DNA of 64,000 nt. Source: Buchnera aphidicola (Mindarus japonicus). Its GTDB lineage: Bacteria; Pseudomonadota; Gammaproteobacteria; Enterobacterales; Enterobacteriaceae. The notes under the pieces are model-generated. The model did not search any database, was not told the origin of the DNA, and saw only the letters and a program-made list of their open reading frames with translations. This document shows positions 9,288 to 18,857 of the stretch, piece after piece. The translations under genes and the position numbers were made by a program. The DNA lies in the NCBI RefSeq assembly GCF_039393905.1, contig NZ_CP135030.1:310001-374000 (forward strand), written 5' to 3'. Every line of letters starts with the position of its first letter. Position 1 is the stretch's first letter.

Positions 9288-10283
9288 ATGATCCTGTATC
9301 CTTGGTTAATTTCTGCTTATAAAAAACTTATTTTTCAACATAATAATAATAAACTACACCATACTATTTTAATAAATACCATTAAAGGAATAGGAATATT
9401 TAATTTAGTATGGAAATTTAGTACATGGTTATTATGTCTAAACAAAAAAAAAGATGAAAATTGTAAATTATGTCGTGCATGTAATTTAACAAAATCTTTA
9501 AATCACCCTGACTGGTATTTTTTAAAACCAGAAAAAGAAAAAAAAATTATAGATGTTGAAACGTTAAGAACATTAAATGAAAAAATTTTTACATCCGCAC
9601 AACAAGGTAAAATTAAAATTATTTGTTTTTCAAATACAGATTTCTTAAATGAATACGGAATTAATATTCTATTAAAAATGTTAGAAGAACCTCCTAAAAA
9701 CACTTTTTTTTTGCTAATTAATTTTAATTCTTTCAAAATTCCACTTACTTTAAAAAGTAGATGCTTTTTATTAAATATTTATGCTCCTTCAAAAAAAAAT
9801 TGTTTAATCTGGTTTAAAGAAAATAACTTTATAATTAAAGAAAAATATTTTTTAACTTCTCTAAAAATATCAGAAAATGCTCCTTTAATGGCTATAAAAT
9901 TAATTAAAAGTAAATTATGGATAGAAAGAAAAAATTTTTATGAAAAATTAATTGATTTTATTCAAAAAAAAAGTTTAATTTTACTACTTCCTTATTTCAT
10001 TGGAAAAAATATTTTATTTAAAATAAATTGGATTTGTTTAATTTTATTAGATGCTATTAAATGGAAATATAATATAACAGAAAGTTTATCAAATTTAGAT
10101 AATATTAGTACTATAAAAACAATATCTTCAAAATATTCCTACTATACTTTAGATATTAGTCTTCGTTTATGGTTAAAATGTAGATATTATCTACTTAATG
10201 TTTCAAACATTAATCAAGAATTATTGATTTCTAAAAAATTATTAAATTGGGAATATTTTTTAAATACTAATAAATTTAAATAA
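9288..10283 (+). CDS. holB: DNA polymerase III subunit delta'
   Basis: Delta' is a rigid stator of the clamp-loader complex. It has 331 residues (334 in E. coli). Zinc-binding cysteines lie in the segment CLNKKKDENCKLCRACN (about residues 50-65), the SRC motif occurs as LKSRCFLLN, and the segment NILLKMLEEPPKNTFFLLI matches the family closely. The P-loop region is degenerate, as expected because delta' does not hydrolyse ATP. The C-terminal third is poorly conserved and Lys/Ile-rich. Its start lies one base after tmk. Confidence 0.92.
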   Translation: MILYPWLISAYKKLIFQHNNNKLHHTILINTIKGIGIFNLVWKFSTWLLCLNKKKDENCKLCRACNLTKSLNHPDWYFLKPEKEKKIIDVETLRTLNEKIFTSAQQGKIKIICFSNTDFLNEYGINILLKMLEEPPKNTFFLLINFNSFKIPLTLKSRCFLLNIYAPSKKNCLIWFKENNFIIKEKYFLTSLKISENAPLMAIKLIKSKLWIERKNFYEKLIDFIQKKSLILLLPYFIGKNILFKINWICLILLDAIKWKYNITESLSNLDNISTIKTISSKYSYYTLDISLRLWLKCRYYLLNVSNINQELLISKKLLNWEYFLNTNKFK

Positions 10284-10294
10284 GAGAGAAACAT

Positions 10295-11080
10295 ATGTTT
10301 TTAATAGATTCTCATTGTCATCTTCATAATCTAAAATGTAGAGACAAAAAAAATGGAATAAATAATACTATTAAAAAAGCAGAAAAAAAAAATGTTAAAA
10401 TGATTTTAGTAGTTTCAACTTCTATTAAAGATTATTATCTTTCTAAAAAATATATAGGGGAAAAACCAAATATTTTATATTCATGTGGAATTCATCCAAA
10501 TAATATAAAAAATGAAAAAAATGATATTAAAAAATTAAAAAACATTGCTATTAATGAAAATATAATTGCTATAGGAGAAACAGGATTAGATTATTTTTAT
10601 TCTAAAAACGGACATTCTGAACAAAAATTATTATTTCGTGAACATATCAAAATAGCAAAAAAATTTAAAAAACCGCTTATAATTCATTGTAGAAAAGCAA
10701 TACATGATATATTCCAAATATTGGAAGAAGAAAATAATAAACCATATAGAGGAATACTACACTCTTTTACAGAAAATTATATTTCAGCTAAAAAATTAAT
10801 AAATTTAGGTTTCTATATATCATTTTCCGGAATTATTACATTTAAAAATTCTTTTTTATTAAGAGAAACCGCTAAAGTTATTCCGATAGAAAAAATATTA
10901 ATTGAAACTGATTCTCCTTATTTATCTCCTGAACCCTATCGAGGAAAAGAAAACCAACCTGCTTATTTGTATGAAATAGCAAAATTATTAGCTAAATTAA
11001 AAAATATTAATATAGAAACATTTACTAAACAAATAAAAAAAAATTTTTTTACTTTATTTAATTTATCAGATAAAAAATAA
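10295..11080 (+). CDS. ycfH: TatD-family metal-dependent hydrolase YcfH
   Basis: This is a TatD-family deoxyribonuclease-like hydrolase with a TIM-barrel fold. It has 261 residues (265 in E. coli YcfH). Metal ligands are visible: DSHCHLH near the N-terminus, the Glu in AIGETGLDY, the His in KPLIIHCRKA, the His in GILHSFT, and the Asp in IETDSPYLSPEP. It lies right after holB (11-base gap) with GAGAG before the ATG, the same tmk-holB-ycfH order as E. coli. Its physiological substrate in these symbionts is unknown. Confidence 0.93.
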   Translation: MFLIDSHCHLHNLKCRDKKNGINNTIKKAEKKNVKMILVVSTSIKDYYLSKKYIGEKPNILYSCGIHPNNIKNEKNDIKKLKNIAINENIIAIGETGLDYFYSKNGHSEQKLLFREHIKIAKKFKKPLIIHCRKAIHDIFQILEEENNKPYRGILHSFTENYISAKKLINLGFYISFSGIITFKNSFLLRETAKVIPIEKILIETDSPYLSPEPYRGKENQPAYLYEIAKLLAKLKNINIETFTKQIKKNFFTLFNLSDKK

Positions 11081-11231
11081 AAAAATATAAAGATTTTTTT
11101 AATTAACCTTGAGTTATTTCATATTTAAATAAATAATTTTATTTATTAATTATAAAAATATTTTTTATTAAAAATATTATTAATAATAACTTATCTTAAA
11201 AAATCCTGATAATATTTAGGAGTTTTAGAAT

Positions 11232-12665
11232 ATGTTAAAAAATGTATTTGCAAACATGCAAAAAATAGGAAAATCATTAATGTTACCTGTTTCTGTACTT
11301 CCGATTGCGGGTATATTATTAGGAATAGGATCAGCTCACTTTAGCATGATTCCTAAAGCAATATCTAATGTTATGGCGGAAGCAGGAGGGTCTGTTTTTT
11401 CCAATATGCCTTTAATTTTTGCAATTGGAGTTGCACTAGGATTTACAAAAAATGATGGAGTATCTGCTTTAGCTGCTGTAATAGCTTATGGGATAATGAT
11501 AAAAACATTATCTGTAGCAGTACCTATTTTTTCAGTTATGAAAATAATAAATATCTCCCAAGAACATCTTATAGATACAGGAATTTTAGGAGGTATTATT
11601 GCTGGTTCTATTGCCGCTTCTATGTTTAATTTGTTTTATCAAATTCAGCTCCCAGAATATTTAGGGTTCTTTGCAGGTAAAAGATTTGTTCCTATTATTT
11701 CTGGACTAATATCGATTTTTATTGGATTATTGTTAGCTTTAATCTGGCCACCTATTGGAAATGCGATACAGAAATTTTCTGAATGGGCAGCTTATCAAAA
11801 TCCTATATTTGCATTTGGAATGTATGGATTTGTAGAAAGAATCCTAGTACCAATTGGATTACACCATATTTGGAATGTACCATTCCAAATGCAAATAGGA
11901 GAATATACGAATTCAATAGGACAAACTTTTCATGGAGACGTTGCAAGATATATGGCAGGAGATGATTCTGCTGGAAAACTTTCTGGTGGATTTTTATTTA
12001 AAATGTATGGTTTACCTGGAGCTGCTTTAGCTATTTGGAATACTGCCAAACCAGAAAATAAAGTTAAAATAGGAAGTATAATGTTGTCTGGTATGCTAAC
12101 AGCATTTTTAACTGGCATTACTGAACCTATAGAATTTTCATTTTTATTAACTGCTCCTATATTGTATATTATACACTCTATTTTAGCAGGACTATCATTC
12201 CCAATATGTATTTTACTTGATATGAGAGCAGGAAATAGTTTTTCTCATGGACTAATAGATTTTATTATCTTAAGTGGACACGGAAATAATATTTGGATGT
12301 TTCCATTAATTGGTATACTATACGGCCTAGTATATTATTTTATTTTCTATGTTTTAATTAAACAGTTAAATTTAAATACACCCGGAAGAGAAAAGTCTCA
12401 AAATGTATTAAACAATCTTAGTAATTCTGAACTCGCACCTTATTTAGTAAATGCATTAGGCGGGAAAAATAACATAACTAACTTAGATGCTTGTATTACT
12501 CGTCTTCGTATTTCTGTTTTAGATACATCAAATGTAAACGTTTCTAAATTAAAAAATTTAGGTGCTGTTGGAGTTTTTATCTCAGGATTAGGTGTACAAG
12601 CAGTTTTTGGAACAAAATCAGATAATTTAAAGACTGAAATAGAAAATTATATTAAAAAAAACTAA
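11232..12665 (+). CDS. ptsG: Glucose-specific PTS permease, EIICB component
   Basis: PtsG imports glucose across the inner membrane while phosphorylating it. It has 477 residues, the E. coli length. The N-terminal EIIC domain (about 1-385) has multiple hydrophobic segments and the sugar-site motif TGITEPIEF. A linker joins it to EIIB (about 390-477), where the phosphorylated cysteine is C421 in DACITRLR, the same residue number as in E. coli. It is the least diverged protein of the region. ptsG is monocistronic in E. coli and here also has its own 151-base leader and AGGAG site. It supplies carbon from the host. Confidence 0.97.
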   Translation: MLKNVFANMQKIGKSLMLPVSVLPIAGILLGIGSAHFSMIPKAISNVMAEAGGSVFSNMPLIFAIGVALGFTKNDGVSALAAVIAYGIMIKTLSVAVPIFSVMKIINISQEHLIDTGILGGIIAGSIAASMFNLFYQIQLPEYLGFFAGKRFVPIISGLISIFIGLLLALIWPPIGNAIQKFSEWAAYQNPIFAFGMYGFVERILVPIGLHHIWNVPFQMQIGEYTNSIGQTFHGDVARYMAGDDSAGKLSGGFLFKMYGLPGAALAIWNTAKPENKVKIGSIMLSGMLTAFLTGITEPIEFSFLLTAPILYIIHSILAGLSFPICILLDMRAGNSFSHGLIDFIILSGHGNNIWMFPLIGILYGLVYYFIFYVLIKQLNLNTPGREKSQNVLNNLSNSELAPYLVNALGGKNNITNLDACITRLRISVLDTSNVNVSKLKNLGAVGVFISGLGVQAVFGTKSDNLKTEIENYIKKN

Positions 12666-12673
12666 TTTTTTAC

Positions 12674-12711
12674 TAAATTAAGGAGAGTAAAATTTAACTC
12701 TTCTTAATTTA
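12674..12711 (+). terminator. Hairpin after ptsG (terminator-like, no T run)
   Basis: A 15-bp inverted repeat (12674-12688 with 12697-12711, one G-U pair, 8-base loop) begins nine bases after the ptsG stop. No T tract follows, so it may stabilise the 3' end of the message or be a weakened terminator rather than a strict intrinsic one. Confidence 0.45.
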
Positions 12712-12744
12712 ACATTAAAAAATAAATATTTAGAGAAAAAATAT

Positions 12745-13086
12745 ATGAAAAAAAACAATATTTTTAAAAAAATTATTAAAAAAGAAATACCAGCTGATAT
12801 TTTATATCAAGATAGTAAAGTTACTGTCTTTTCAGACATTAAACCAAAAGCACCTATACACTTCCTTGTAGTTCCAAATAAAGTTATTTCCTCTTTAAAC
12901 GAAATACAAAAAAAAGATAAAAATTTAATTTTTCATATGTTGAATATAGCAATTACTCTTGCAAAAAAAAAAAATATTAGTAGTACGGGTTATAGATTAC
13001 TAATCAACTGTAATCAACATGCAGGTCAAGAAATCAATCATTTACATATTCATGTATTAGGTGGAAAAAAATTAAAATCAATATAA
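12745..13086 (+). CDS. hinT: HIT-family purine nucleoside phosphoramidase HinT
   Basis: HinT hydrolyses adenosine phosphoramidates. It has 113 residues (119 in E. coli, the C-terminal tail being shorter). The histidine triad is H99-L-H101-I-H103, with H101 as the expected nucleophile. The N-terminal segment IFKKIIKKEIPADILYQD and the QHAGQEINHLHIHVLGG stretch match the family. An A12 run around 12963-12974 is in frame. In E. coli this gene is ycfF, also downstream of ptsG. Confidence 0.95.
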   Translation: MKKNNIFKKIIKKEIPADILYQDSKVTVFSDIKPKAPIHFLVVPNKVISSLNEIQKKDKNLIFHMLNIAITLAKKKNISSTGYRLLINCNQHAGQEINHLHIHVLGGKKLKSI

Positions 13087-13245
13087 AAAATTATTAGTTT
13101 AATAAATTTATTATATTTTTATTTTTAATAAAATATTAGAAATGTTTATGTAAAAATATAACATATTTTTTATTTACAAAAAATATTAAAAATTAATACT
13201 TTTATTAAATATGTATATTTATATTCTATATATATTTTTTTCTTT

Positions 13246-13285
13246 AAAAAAAATTTATTTAACTTAATCTTTGTTTTAAGTTAAA
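13246..13285 (-). terminator. Rho-independent terminator of asnS
   Basis: On the minus strand a 9-bp stem (13277-13285 with 13258-13266) that includes the asnS stop codon is followed by TAAA and then eight T. It is placed to end the asnS transcript coming from the right. Confidence 0.6.
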
Positions 13286-14678
13286 AATCGCTATTTCGAA
13301 CAGTTCTAGGAAAGGGTATAACATCTCTAATATTATTTATTCCTGTAATATATTGTAATAAACGTTCAAATCCTAATCCAAAACCAGAATGTGGAACTGT
13401 TCCATATTTTCTTAAATCTCTATACCAATAATAATTTTCTTTTTTTAAGTTTAATTCTAACATACGATTTTCTAATATAGATAATCTTTCTTCTCTTTGA
13501 GATCCTCCAATAATTTCTCCAATTCCAGGAACTAACATATCCATACTTGAAACGGTTTTATTATCATTGTTTAATCGCATATAAAAAGCTTTTATTTCTT
13601 TAGGAAAATTTTTAATTATTACAGGAGAATTAAAATAACTATCAACTATATATTTTTCATGTTCTATATTTAAATCCAATCCAAAGAAAACAGGTTGAGA
13701 AAAATTATTTTTACTTTTTTTAAGTATATCAATAATTTCTGAATATTCTACTTGAATTATTTTTTCATTTAAATTTCTTTCAAGTTTTTTAACTATTTTT
13801 AACTTATATTTTTTTTCAAAAAAAAGAATTTCTGGCAAGCAATATTTTAAAACTTCATTTATAGAATATTTAAAAATTTCTTCCACTAATTTTGTTAAAT
13901 CAAAAAGATTTGAAAAAGCTGTTTCAACTTCTAACATCCAAAATTCTGATAAATGACGTTTAGTATTAGAATTTTCAGCTCGAAAAGTAGGTCCGAATGT
14001 ATATACTTTTGACATAGCACAAGCATAAGCTTCTGCTGTTAACTGTCCTGAAACAGTTAAAAATGTTTTTTTTCCAAAAAAATCTTTAGAAAAATCAACT
14101 TTTCCTGAAATTTGTTTAGGAATTTTTTGAAAATCAAAGGAAGATACTTTAAACATAGAACCTGCTCCTTCTGCATTTATAGCAGTAATGATCGGAGTAG
14201 GTACCCAATAATATTTTTTGTTATTTAAAAAGGTATGTAAAGAATGAAATAAAAAACTCCTAATTCTATTAATAGCTCCAAAAGAATTACTTCTTGTTCT
14301 TAAATGAGGTATAGATCTAAGAAATTCATTAGTATGTTTTTTTAAAGATAAAGGATAAGTATCAGGATTTTCAACCCAACCTATAACTTTAATATTAGAA
14401 GCATATATTTCACTTTCTTGTTGCTTACCATAAGACTTTACTAATTTTCCATTTACAATTATAGAACATCCAGTTGTTAACTTTAATATTTCATCTTGAT
14501 AGTTGGATAATTTTTTTTCTGCAATTATCTGAATAGGAGATAAATGAGAACCATCATATAAATGAATAAAAGAAATACCTATTTTTGAACTCCGTTTACT
14601 TCGAACCCAACCTTTAATAACAATGCTACTATTAATTTTAACTTTCTTTTTATAAATATCTAATACAGAAACTAACAT
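13281..14678 (-). CDS. asnS: Asparaginyl-tRNA synthetase
   Basis: AsnS is a class II synthetase that charges tRNA-Asn. It has 465 residues (466 in E. coli). An OB-fold anticodon-binding domain occupies about residues 1-100. Class II motif 2 is FRAENSNTKRHLSEFWMLE and motif 3 is GFGLGFERLLQYITG. The start MLVSVLDIYKKKV has TTAACAGGAAAAAG upstream on the minus strand. It is first in a run of minus-strand genes but its downstream hairpin suggests it is transcribed alone. Confidence 0.96.
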   Translation of the reverse strand: MLVSVLDIYKKKVKINSSIVIKGWVRSKRSSKIGISFIHLYDGSHLSPIQIIAEKKLSNYQDEILKLTTGCSIIVNGKLVKSYGKQQESEIYASNIKVIGWVENPDTYPLSLKKHTNEFLRSIPHLRTRSNSFGAINRIRSFLFHSLHTFLNNKKYYWVPTPIITAINAEGAGSMFKVSSFDFQKIPKQISGKVDFSKDFFGKKTFLTVSGQLTAEAYACAMSKVYTFGPTFRAENSNTKRHLSEFWMLEVETAFSNLFDLTKLVEEIFKYSINEVLKYCLPEILFFEKKYKLKIVKKLERNLNEKIIQVEYSEIIDILKKSKNNFSQPVFFGLDLNIEHEKYIVDSYFNSPVIIKNFPKEIKAFYMRLNNDNKTVSSMDMLVPGIGEIIGGSQREERLSILENRMLELNLKKENYYWYRDLRKYGTVPHSGFGLGFERLLQYITGINNIRDVIPFPRTVRNSDF

Positions 14679-14808
14679 TTTTAACTTTTTCCTGTTAAAG
14701 TAAATCAGATTTATTAATTGAATTAATGTCTTAAAAAAAATATATTTTAAAAAAATAATCTACATATTTAATAATATAATTTTAAAAACCAAAAATTAAA
14801 TAACAGAA

Positions 14809-15750
14809 TTAACTTTTTATTTTCTTTTTACATATTAAAGAACAACAATTATTTAATTTTTTTGAACAATCTGAACATTGAATCATTAAAACATGACAGC
14901 GATCATTTCGACAATTTGTATAAGAATCACATGAAATTTTACAGTTTTTGCAAGTTGATAAAATATCTTTAGTAATTCTTTCTCCCATTCTTGAATCAAA
15001 AACAAAATTTTTTCCTTTAAAATATATGGGTAAATTATTTAATTTAGCATCTTTAATATATCCAATAATTCCATTTTTTATTTGATATACATTATTAAAA
15101 CCGTTAAAGGTTAACCAAGAAGCAGCTTTTTCACAACGAATTCCTCCTGTACAATATAAAATTATATTTTTTTCTTTTAAATGATGTAAATAATTTACTA
15201 TTAATTTTATTTGTTCTCTAAAAGTTTTTCCAGGTAATTTAATTGAATTTTCAAAATAACCAATTTTATACTCATAATTATTTCTAACATCAACTAATAA
15301 AGTAGTTTTTTCTTTAAACATTTTATTTACTTCTATAGCATTTAAATATTTTCCAAAAGGATTCATAGAAAATTTTTTATTTAGAATTCCATCTGATACG
15401 ATTCTTTTTCTTACTTTAACTATTAAAATCCAAAAAGATTTTTTTTTGTTATTAATACTTTTATTAATAAATATATTTTTAAAATTTTTATTTATTTTTT
15501 TTAAAAATCTTTTTACTGAGTGAAAAAAAAAACTAGGAACACTAATTTGTGCATTAATCCCTTCGTGAGCAATATAAACTCTTCCAAAAATTTTTAATTT
15601 ATTAAAATTAACATAAATTAAATTTCTGAAATTAATAGGATTTTTAATAAAAAAATATTTATAAAAAGAAAGAGTAACTCGTTCAACATTATCTAGTTCC
15701 ATTCTTTTTTTTAATTTTTTTCTAGAAATAATATTATGTAATTCGAGCAT
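14809..15750 (-). CDS. trhO: tRNA uridine(34) hydroxylase TrhO (rhodanese family)
   Basis: TrhO (YceA) hydroxylates uridine 34 of certain tRNAs using oxygen, a step toward the cmo5U modification. It has 313 residues against about 350; the basic C-terminal tail of E. coli is missing. The N-terminal acylphosphatase-like part (TLSFYKYF, GRVYIAHEGINAQISVP) is conserved. The rhodanese loop CTGGIRCEKAA carries the catalytic cysteine. The cysteine-rich C-terminal part (CKNCKISCDSYTNCRNDRC, then CSDCSKKLNNCC) is also kept. Confidence 0.92.
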   Translation of the reverse strand: MLELHNIISRKKLKKRMELDNVERVTLSFYKYFFIKNPINFRNLIYVNFNKLKIFGRVYIAHEGINAQISVPSFFFHSVKRFLKKINKNFKNIFINKSINNKKKSFWILIVKVRKRIVSDGILNKKFSMNPFGKYLNAIEVNKMFKEKTTLLVDVRNNYEYKIGYFENSIKLPGKTFREQIKLIVNYLHHLKEKNIILYCTGGIRCEKAASWLTFNGFNNVYQIKNGIIGYIKDAKLNNLPIYFKGKNFVFDSRMGERITKDILSTCKNCKISCDSYTNCRNDRCHVLMIQCSDCSKKLNNCCSLICKKKIKS

Positions 15751-15894
15751 AATAAAAATTATCCTTATAATTAATCATATTAATAAAAATAACTTTTTAT
15801 AAAAAACTATTTTATAAAGTTTTCTTATCAAAAATAAAAAAATAATATTTTTTAAATAGACAGTAATTAATAAATTTTTTAAAAAATTTATTTT

Positions 15895-18750
15895 TTAAAT
15901 TTTTACAATCAATTTTTTATAATTTAATAAATCATTTTTTTCTATTTTCAATAAAGAAAGTACTTTTTTATTTTTTTCTATCACCATTGTAGGAGCATAT
16001 AAAAGAAAATTTTTATTTTTTAACTGGAATTTTATTTTTTTAATTTTTGATTCTATTTTTTTTAATTTCAATTCAGTTTCCAATAATTCTTTTTTTTTAT
16101 TGATTAATCCTGTAATTGGAACTATAACTTCTGTTTCATCAATATTTTTTTTAATAGAAATTGGAATATTTTTATTTGAAAGTATAATTTTTATACTTTT
16201 TATTCCTAACATATTCAATATATAATTTTTATATTTTTTAATAATTAATTCAATATAATTATTAGGATTATAAAACATTACGGAAATTAAAATATTTTTA
16301 GATAATTTCATAGAAAAACGAATTTTTCTAATTATAGAAACAATTTTTTTTATATACGAAACATATAACGTTGATTTTTTATCTATTAATTGAAAATTAA
16401 ATTTGGGAAAATTAGATAACATAATCGAATCAGAGTTCAAGTTAAGTATATGTTTTACTTTCATCCAAATACTTTCAGTAATAAAAGGAATAATAGGATG
16501 AGCAAGCCTTAATACAGCTTCTAAAACTTTAACTAAAGTACATAAGTTACTAATTTTTTCTTCTTTAGACCCATATTTTATAGTTATCTTAGAAAATTCT
16601 AAATACCAATCACAAAATTTATTCCAAATAAAATCATATATTATATGAGCAGCTATATCAAAGCGATATGTTTTTAATGCTTGAACAAATGATTTAACAG
16701 CTATATGAAAATCTGAAATTATCCATTTATCCATTACAGATAAAAAATTTTTTTTACTATAATTAATTTTTGAATTTTCAACATGAAAAAAAATAAATCT
16801 ACTTGCATTCCATAATTTATTGCAAAAACTTTTATAACCATAAAGCCGATTCATATCCCAGTTAATTTCTCGATTCATTGATGCTAACGCTGCACAAGTA
16901 AATCGTAATGCGTCAGTTCCTGCTCCTTTTATACCTAAAGGAAATTCTTTTTTAGTAAGTTGAATTATTTTTTCTGAAAAATCGGATTTAAGTAAATTTT
17001 TTGTTCTTTTAATAACTAAATTATTTAATGAGATTCCATCAATCATATCTATTGGATCAATAACATTTCCTTTAGATTTTGACATTTTTTTTCCTGATTC
17101 ATCTCTTATTAATCCTGTTATATATACTTTTTTAAAAGGAATTTGAGAAATATTATCTTTATCTTTTATAAAATACATTGTTAACATTATCATCCTAGCA
17201 ATCCAAAAAAAAATAATATCAAAACCACTGACTAAAATATTGGTTGGATGAAAGTCATTTAATTCTCTAGTTGATTTAGGCCATCCTAACGAAGCAAAAC
17301 TCCATAAAGCTGAAGAAAACCAAGTATCTAATACATCTTTTTCCTGAAACAGATATAATTTTTCTGAAAGATTATATTTTTTTCTTACATCTTTTTCATT
17401 ATATCCTGTATAAATATTGTTTTTCTTATCATACCAAATAGGTATTCTATGACCCCACCATAACTGACGAGAAATACACCAATCCTTAATATTTTTCATC
17501 CAAGAAAAATATAATTTTTTATATTGAGAAGGTATAAATTTAATTTTTTCTTTTTTAACAATATCTATTGCTATTTTCGATAACTCTTTTGTTTTTAAAT
17601 ACCATTGATTAGTTAAAATAGGTTCTATTACAATATTACTTCTATCTCCTGTTGGAAGATTATATTCATAATCTTTTATGTCTTTTAAAAAATCATTTTT
17701 TTTTATTTCTTTTATTACTTTTTCTCTAGCTATATATTTATCTAAATTTCTAAATTTTTCAGGAATATAAGAGTCATATATTTTTAATTTATTTCCCTTT
17801 ACATCATATATATCTACAACTTTACAAATTTTTCCTTCAAGTGTAAAAATATTAATTAAAGGTAAATTATGAGAAACTGCTATATCGTAATCTAAAAAGT
17901 CATGAGCTGGAGTAATTTTTACACATCCTGTTCCTTTTTTAATATCAATTCTTTTATCTAAAATTATAGGTATTACTCTTTTAATTAATGGAATAAAAAC
18001 TTTTTTTCCTATATATTTTTCATACCGTTTATCATCTGGATTAATAGCTATCGCTACATCTCCAAACAATGTTTCGGGTCTTGTAGTCGCTACAACCAAA
18101 TATTTTTTTTTTAATATTTCATTTTTTTTCGGAACAAAAAAATACTTTAAATACCACATTTTTCCTTTAATCAATTGATTATTAATTTCTAAATCAGAAA
18201 TAACAGTTCTTAGTTTTGAATCCCAATTAGATAAACATTTTTTTTTATAAATTAATTTTTTTTCATAAAGGGAAATAAATGCTTTTTTTACAGCAATTTT
18301 CATTTCTTTATCTAAACTAAATCTTTCCGTTGACCAATCTACAGAACTTCCTAAACGGCGTATTTGATAAGAAATTTGATTATGTGATTTTTTTTTCCAT
18401 TTCCAAACTTCATTAATAAAATTTTTTCTTCCTAAATGTTGACGTGTTATTTTTGAATCTTTTGAAGATATTTTTCGTTCTACTAATGTTTGAGTAGCAA
18501 TCCCAGCGTGATCAGTCCCTACTTTCCATAAAGTATTTTTTCCTTTCATTCGATTATATCGAACTAAAATATCCATGATTGTTTGTTGAAAAGCATGTCC
18601 TAAATGTAAACTTCCTGTTATGTTAGGAGGAGGCATAATTACACTAAAATTTTTTTTATTTTTATTATTAGTTGGTTTAAAAAAATTATTTTTTTCCCAA
18701 AAAAGATATATTTTTTTTTCAATATCTTTAGGATTATATTGTTTACTCAT
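15895..18750 (-). CDS. valS: Valyl-tRNA synthetase
   Basis: ValS is a class I synthetase charging tRNA-Val with an editing domain. It has 951 residues, the E. coli length. The HIGH motif is HLGH at 49-52 (PPPNITGSLHLGH) and KMSKS is at 555-559. The editing domain (CP1) contains TTRPETLFGDVAIAINP. The last 60 or so residues form the Lys/Glu/Leu-rich coiled coil typical of ValS. In E. coli holC lies between pepA and valS; here only 107 bases separate them. Confidence 0.97.
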   Translation of the reverse strand: MSKQYNPKDIEKKIYLFWEKNNFFKPTNNKNKKNFSVIMPPPNITGSLHLGHAFQQTIMDILVRYNRMKGKNTLWKVGTDHAGIATQTLVERKISSKDSKITRQHLGRKNFINEVWKWKKKSHNQISYQIRRLGSSVDWSTERFSLDKEMKIAVKKAFISLYEKKLIYKKKCLSNWDSKLRTVISDLEINNQLIKGKMWYLKYFFVPKKNEILKKKYLVVATTRPETLFGDVAIAINPDDKRYEKYIGKKVFIPLIKRVIPIILDKRIDIKKGTGCVKITPAHDFLDYDIAVSHNLPLINIFTLEGKICKVVDIYDVKGNKLKIYDSYIPEKFRNLDKYIAREKVIKEIKKNDFLKDIKDYEYNLPTGDRSNIVIEPILTNQWYLKTKELSKIAIDIVKKEKIKFIPSQYKKLYFSWMKNIKDWCISRQLWWGHRIPIWYDKKNNIYTGYNEKDVRKKYNLSEKLYLFQEKDVLDTWFSSALWSFASLGWPKSTRELNDFHPTNILVSGFDIIFFWIARMIMLTMYFIKDKDNISQIPFKKVYITGLIRDESGKKMSKSKGNVIDPIDMIDGISLNNLVIKRTKNLLKSDFSEKIIQLTKKEFPLGIKGAGTDALRFTCAALASMNREINWDMNRLYGYKSFCNKLWNASRFIFFHVENSKINYSKKNFLSVMDKWIISDFHIAVKSFVQALKTYRFDIAAHIIYDFIWNKFCDWYLEFSKITIKYGSKEEKISNLCTLVKVLEAVLRLAHPIIPFITESIWMKVKHILNLNSDSIMLSNFPKFNFQLIDKKSTLYVSYIKKIVSIIRKIRFSMKLSKNILISVMFYNPNNYIELIIKKYKNYILNMLGIKSIKIILSNKNIPISIKKNIDETEVIVPITGLINKKKELLETELKLKKIESKIKKIKFQLKNKNFLLYAPTMVIEKNKKVLSLLKIEKNDLLNYKKLIVKI

Positions 18751-18857
18751 GTTAATAAACCTTAACTTTTATTATTAAAATTTTTTTTATATAAATTAAA
18801 AAAATTTTATGAAAAAAGTAATTATATTAAATGTAAATAATTAATTAAGTTTAAAAT

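Noticed and set aside
11140..11190. Apparent hairpin in the ptsG leader (AAAAATATT repeats)
   Set aside because: The copies are direct rather than inverted repeats and arise from simple A/T sequence.
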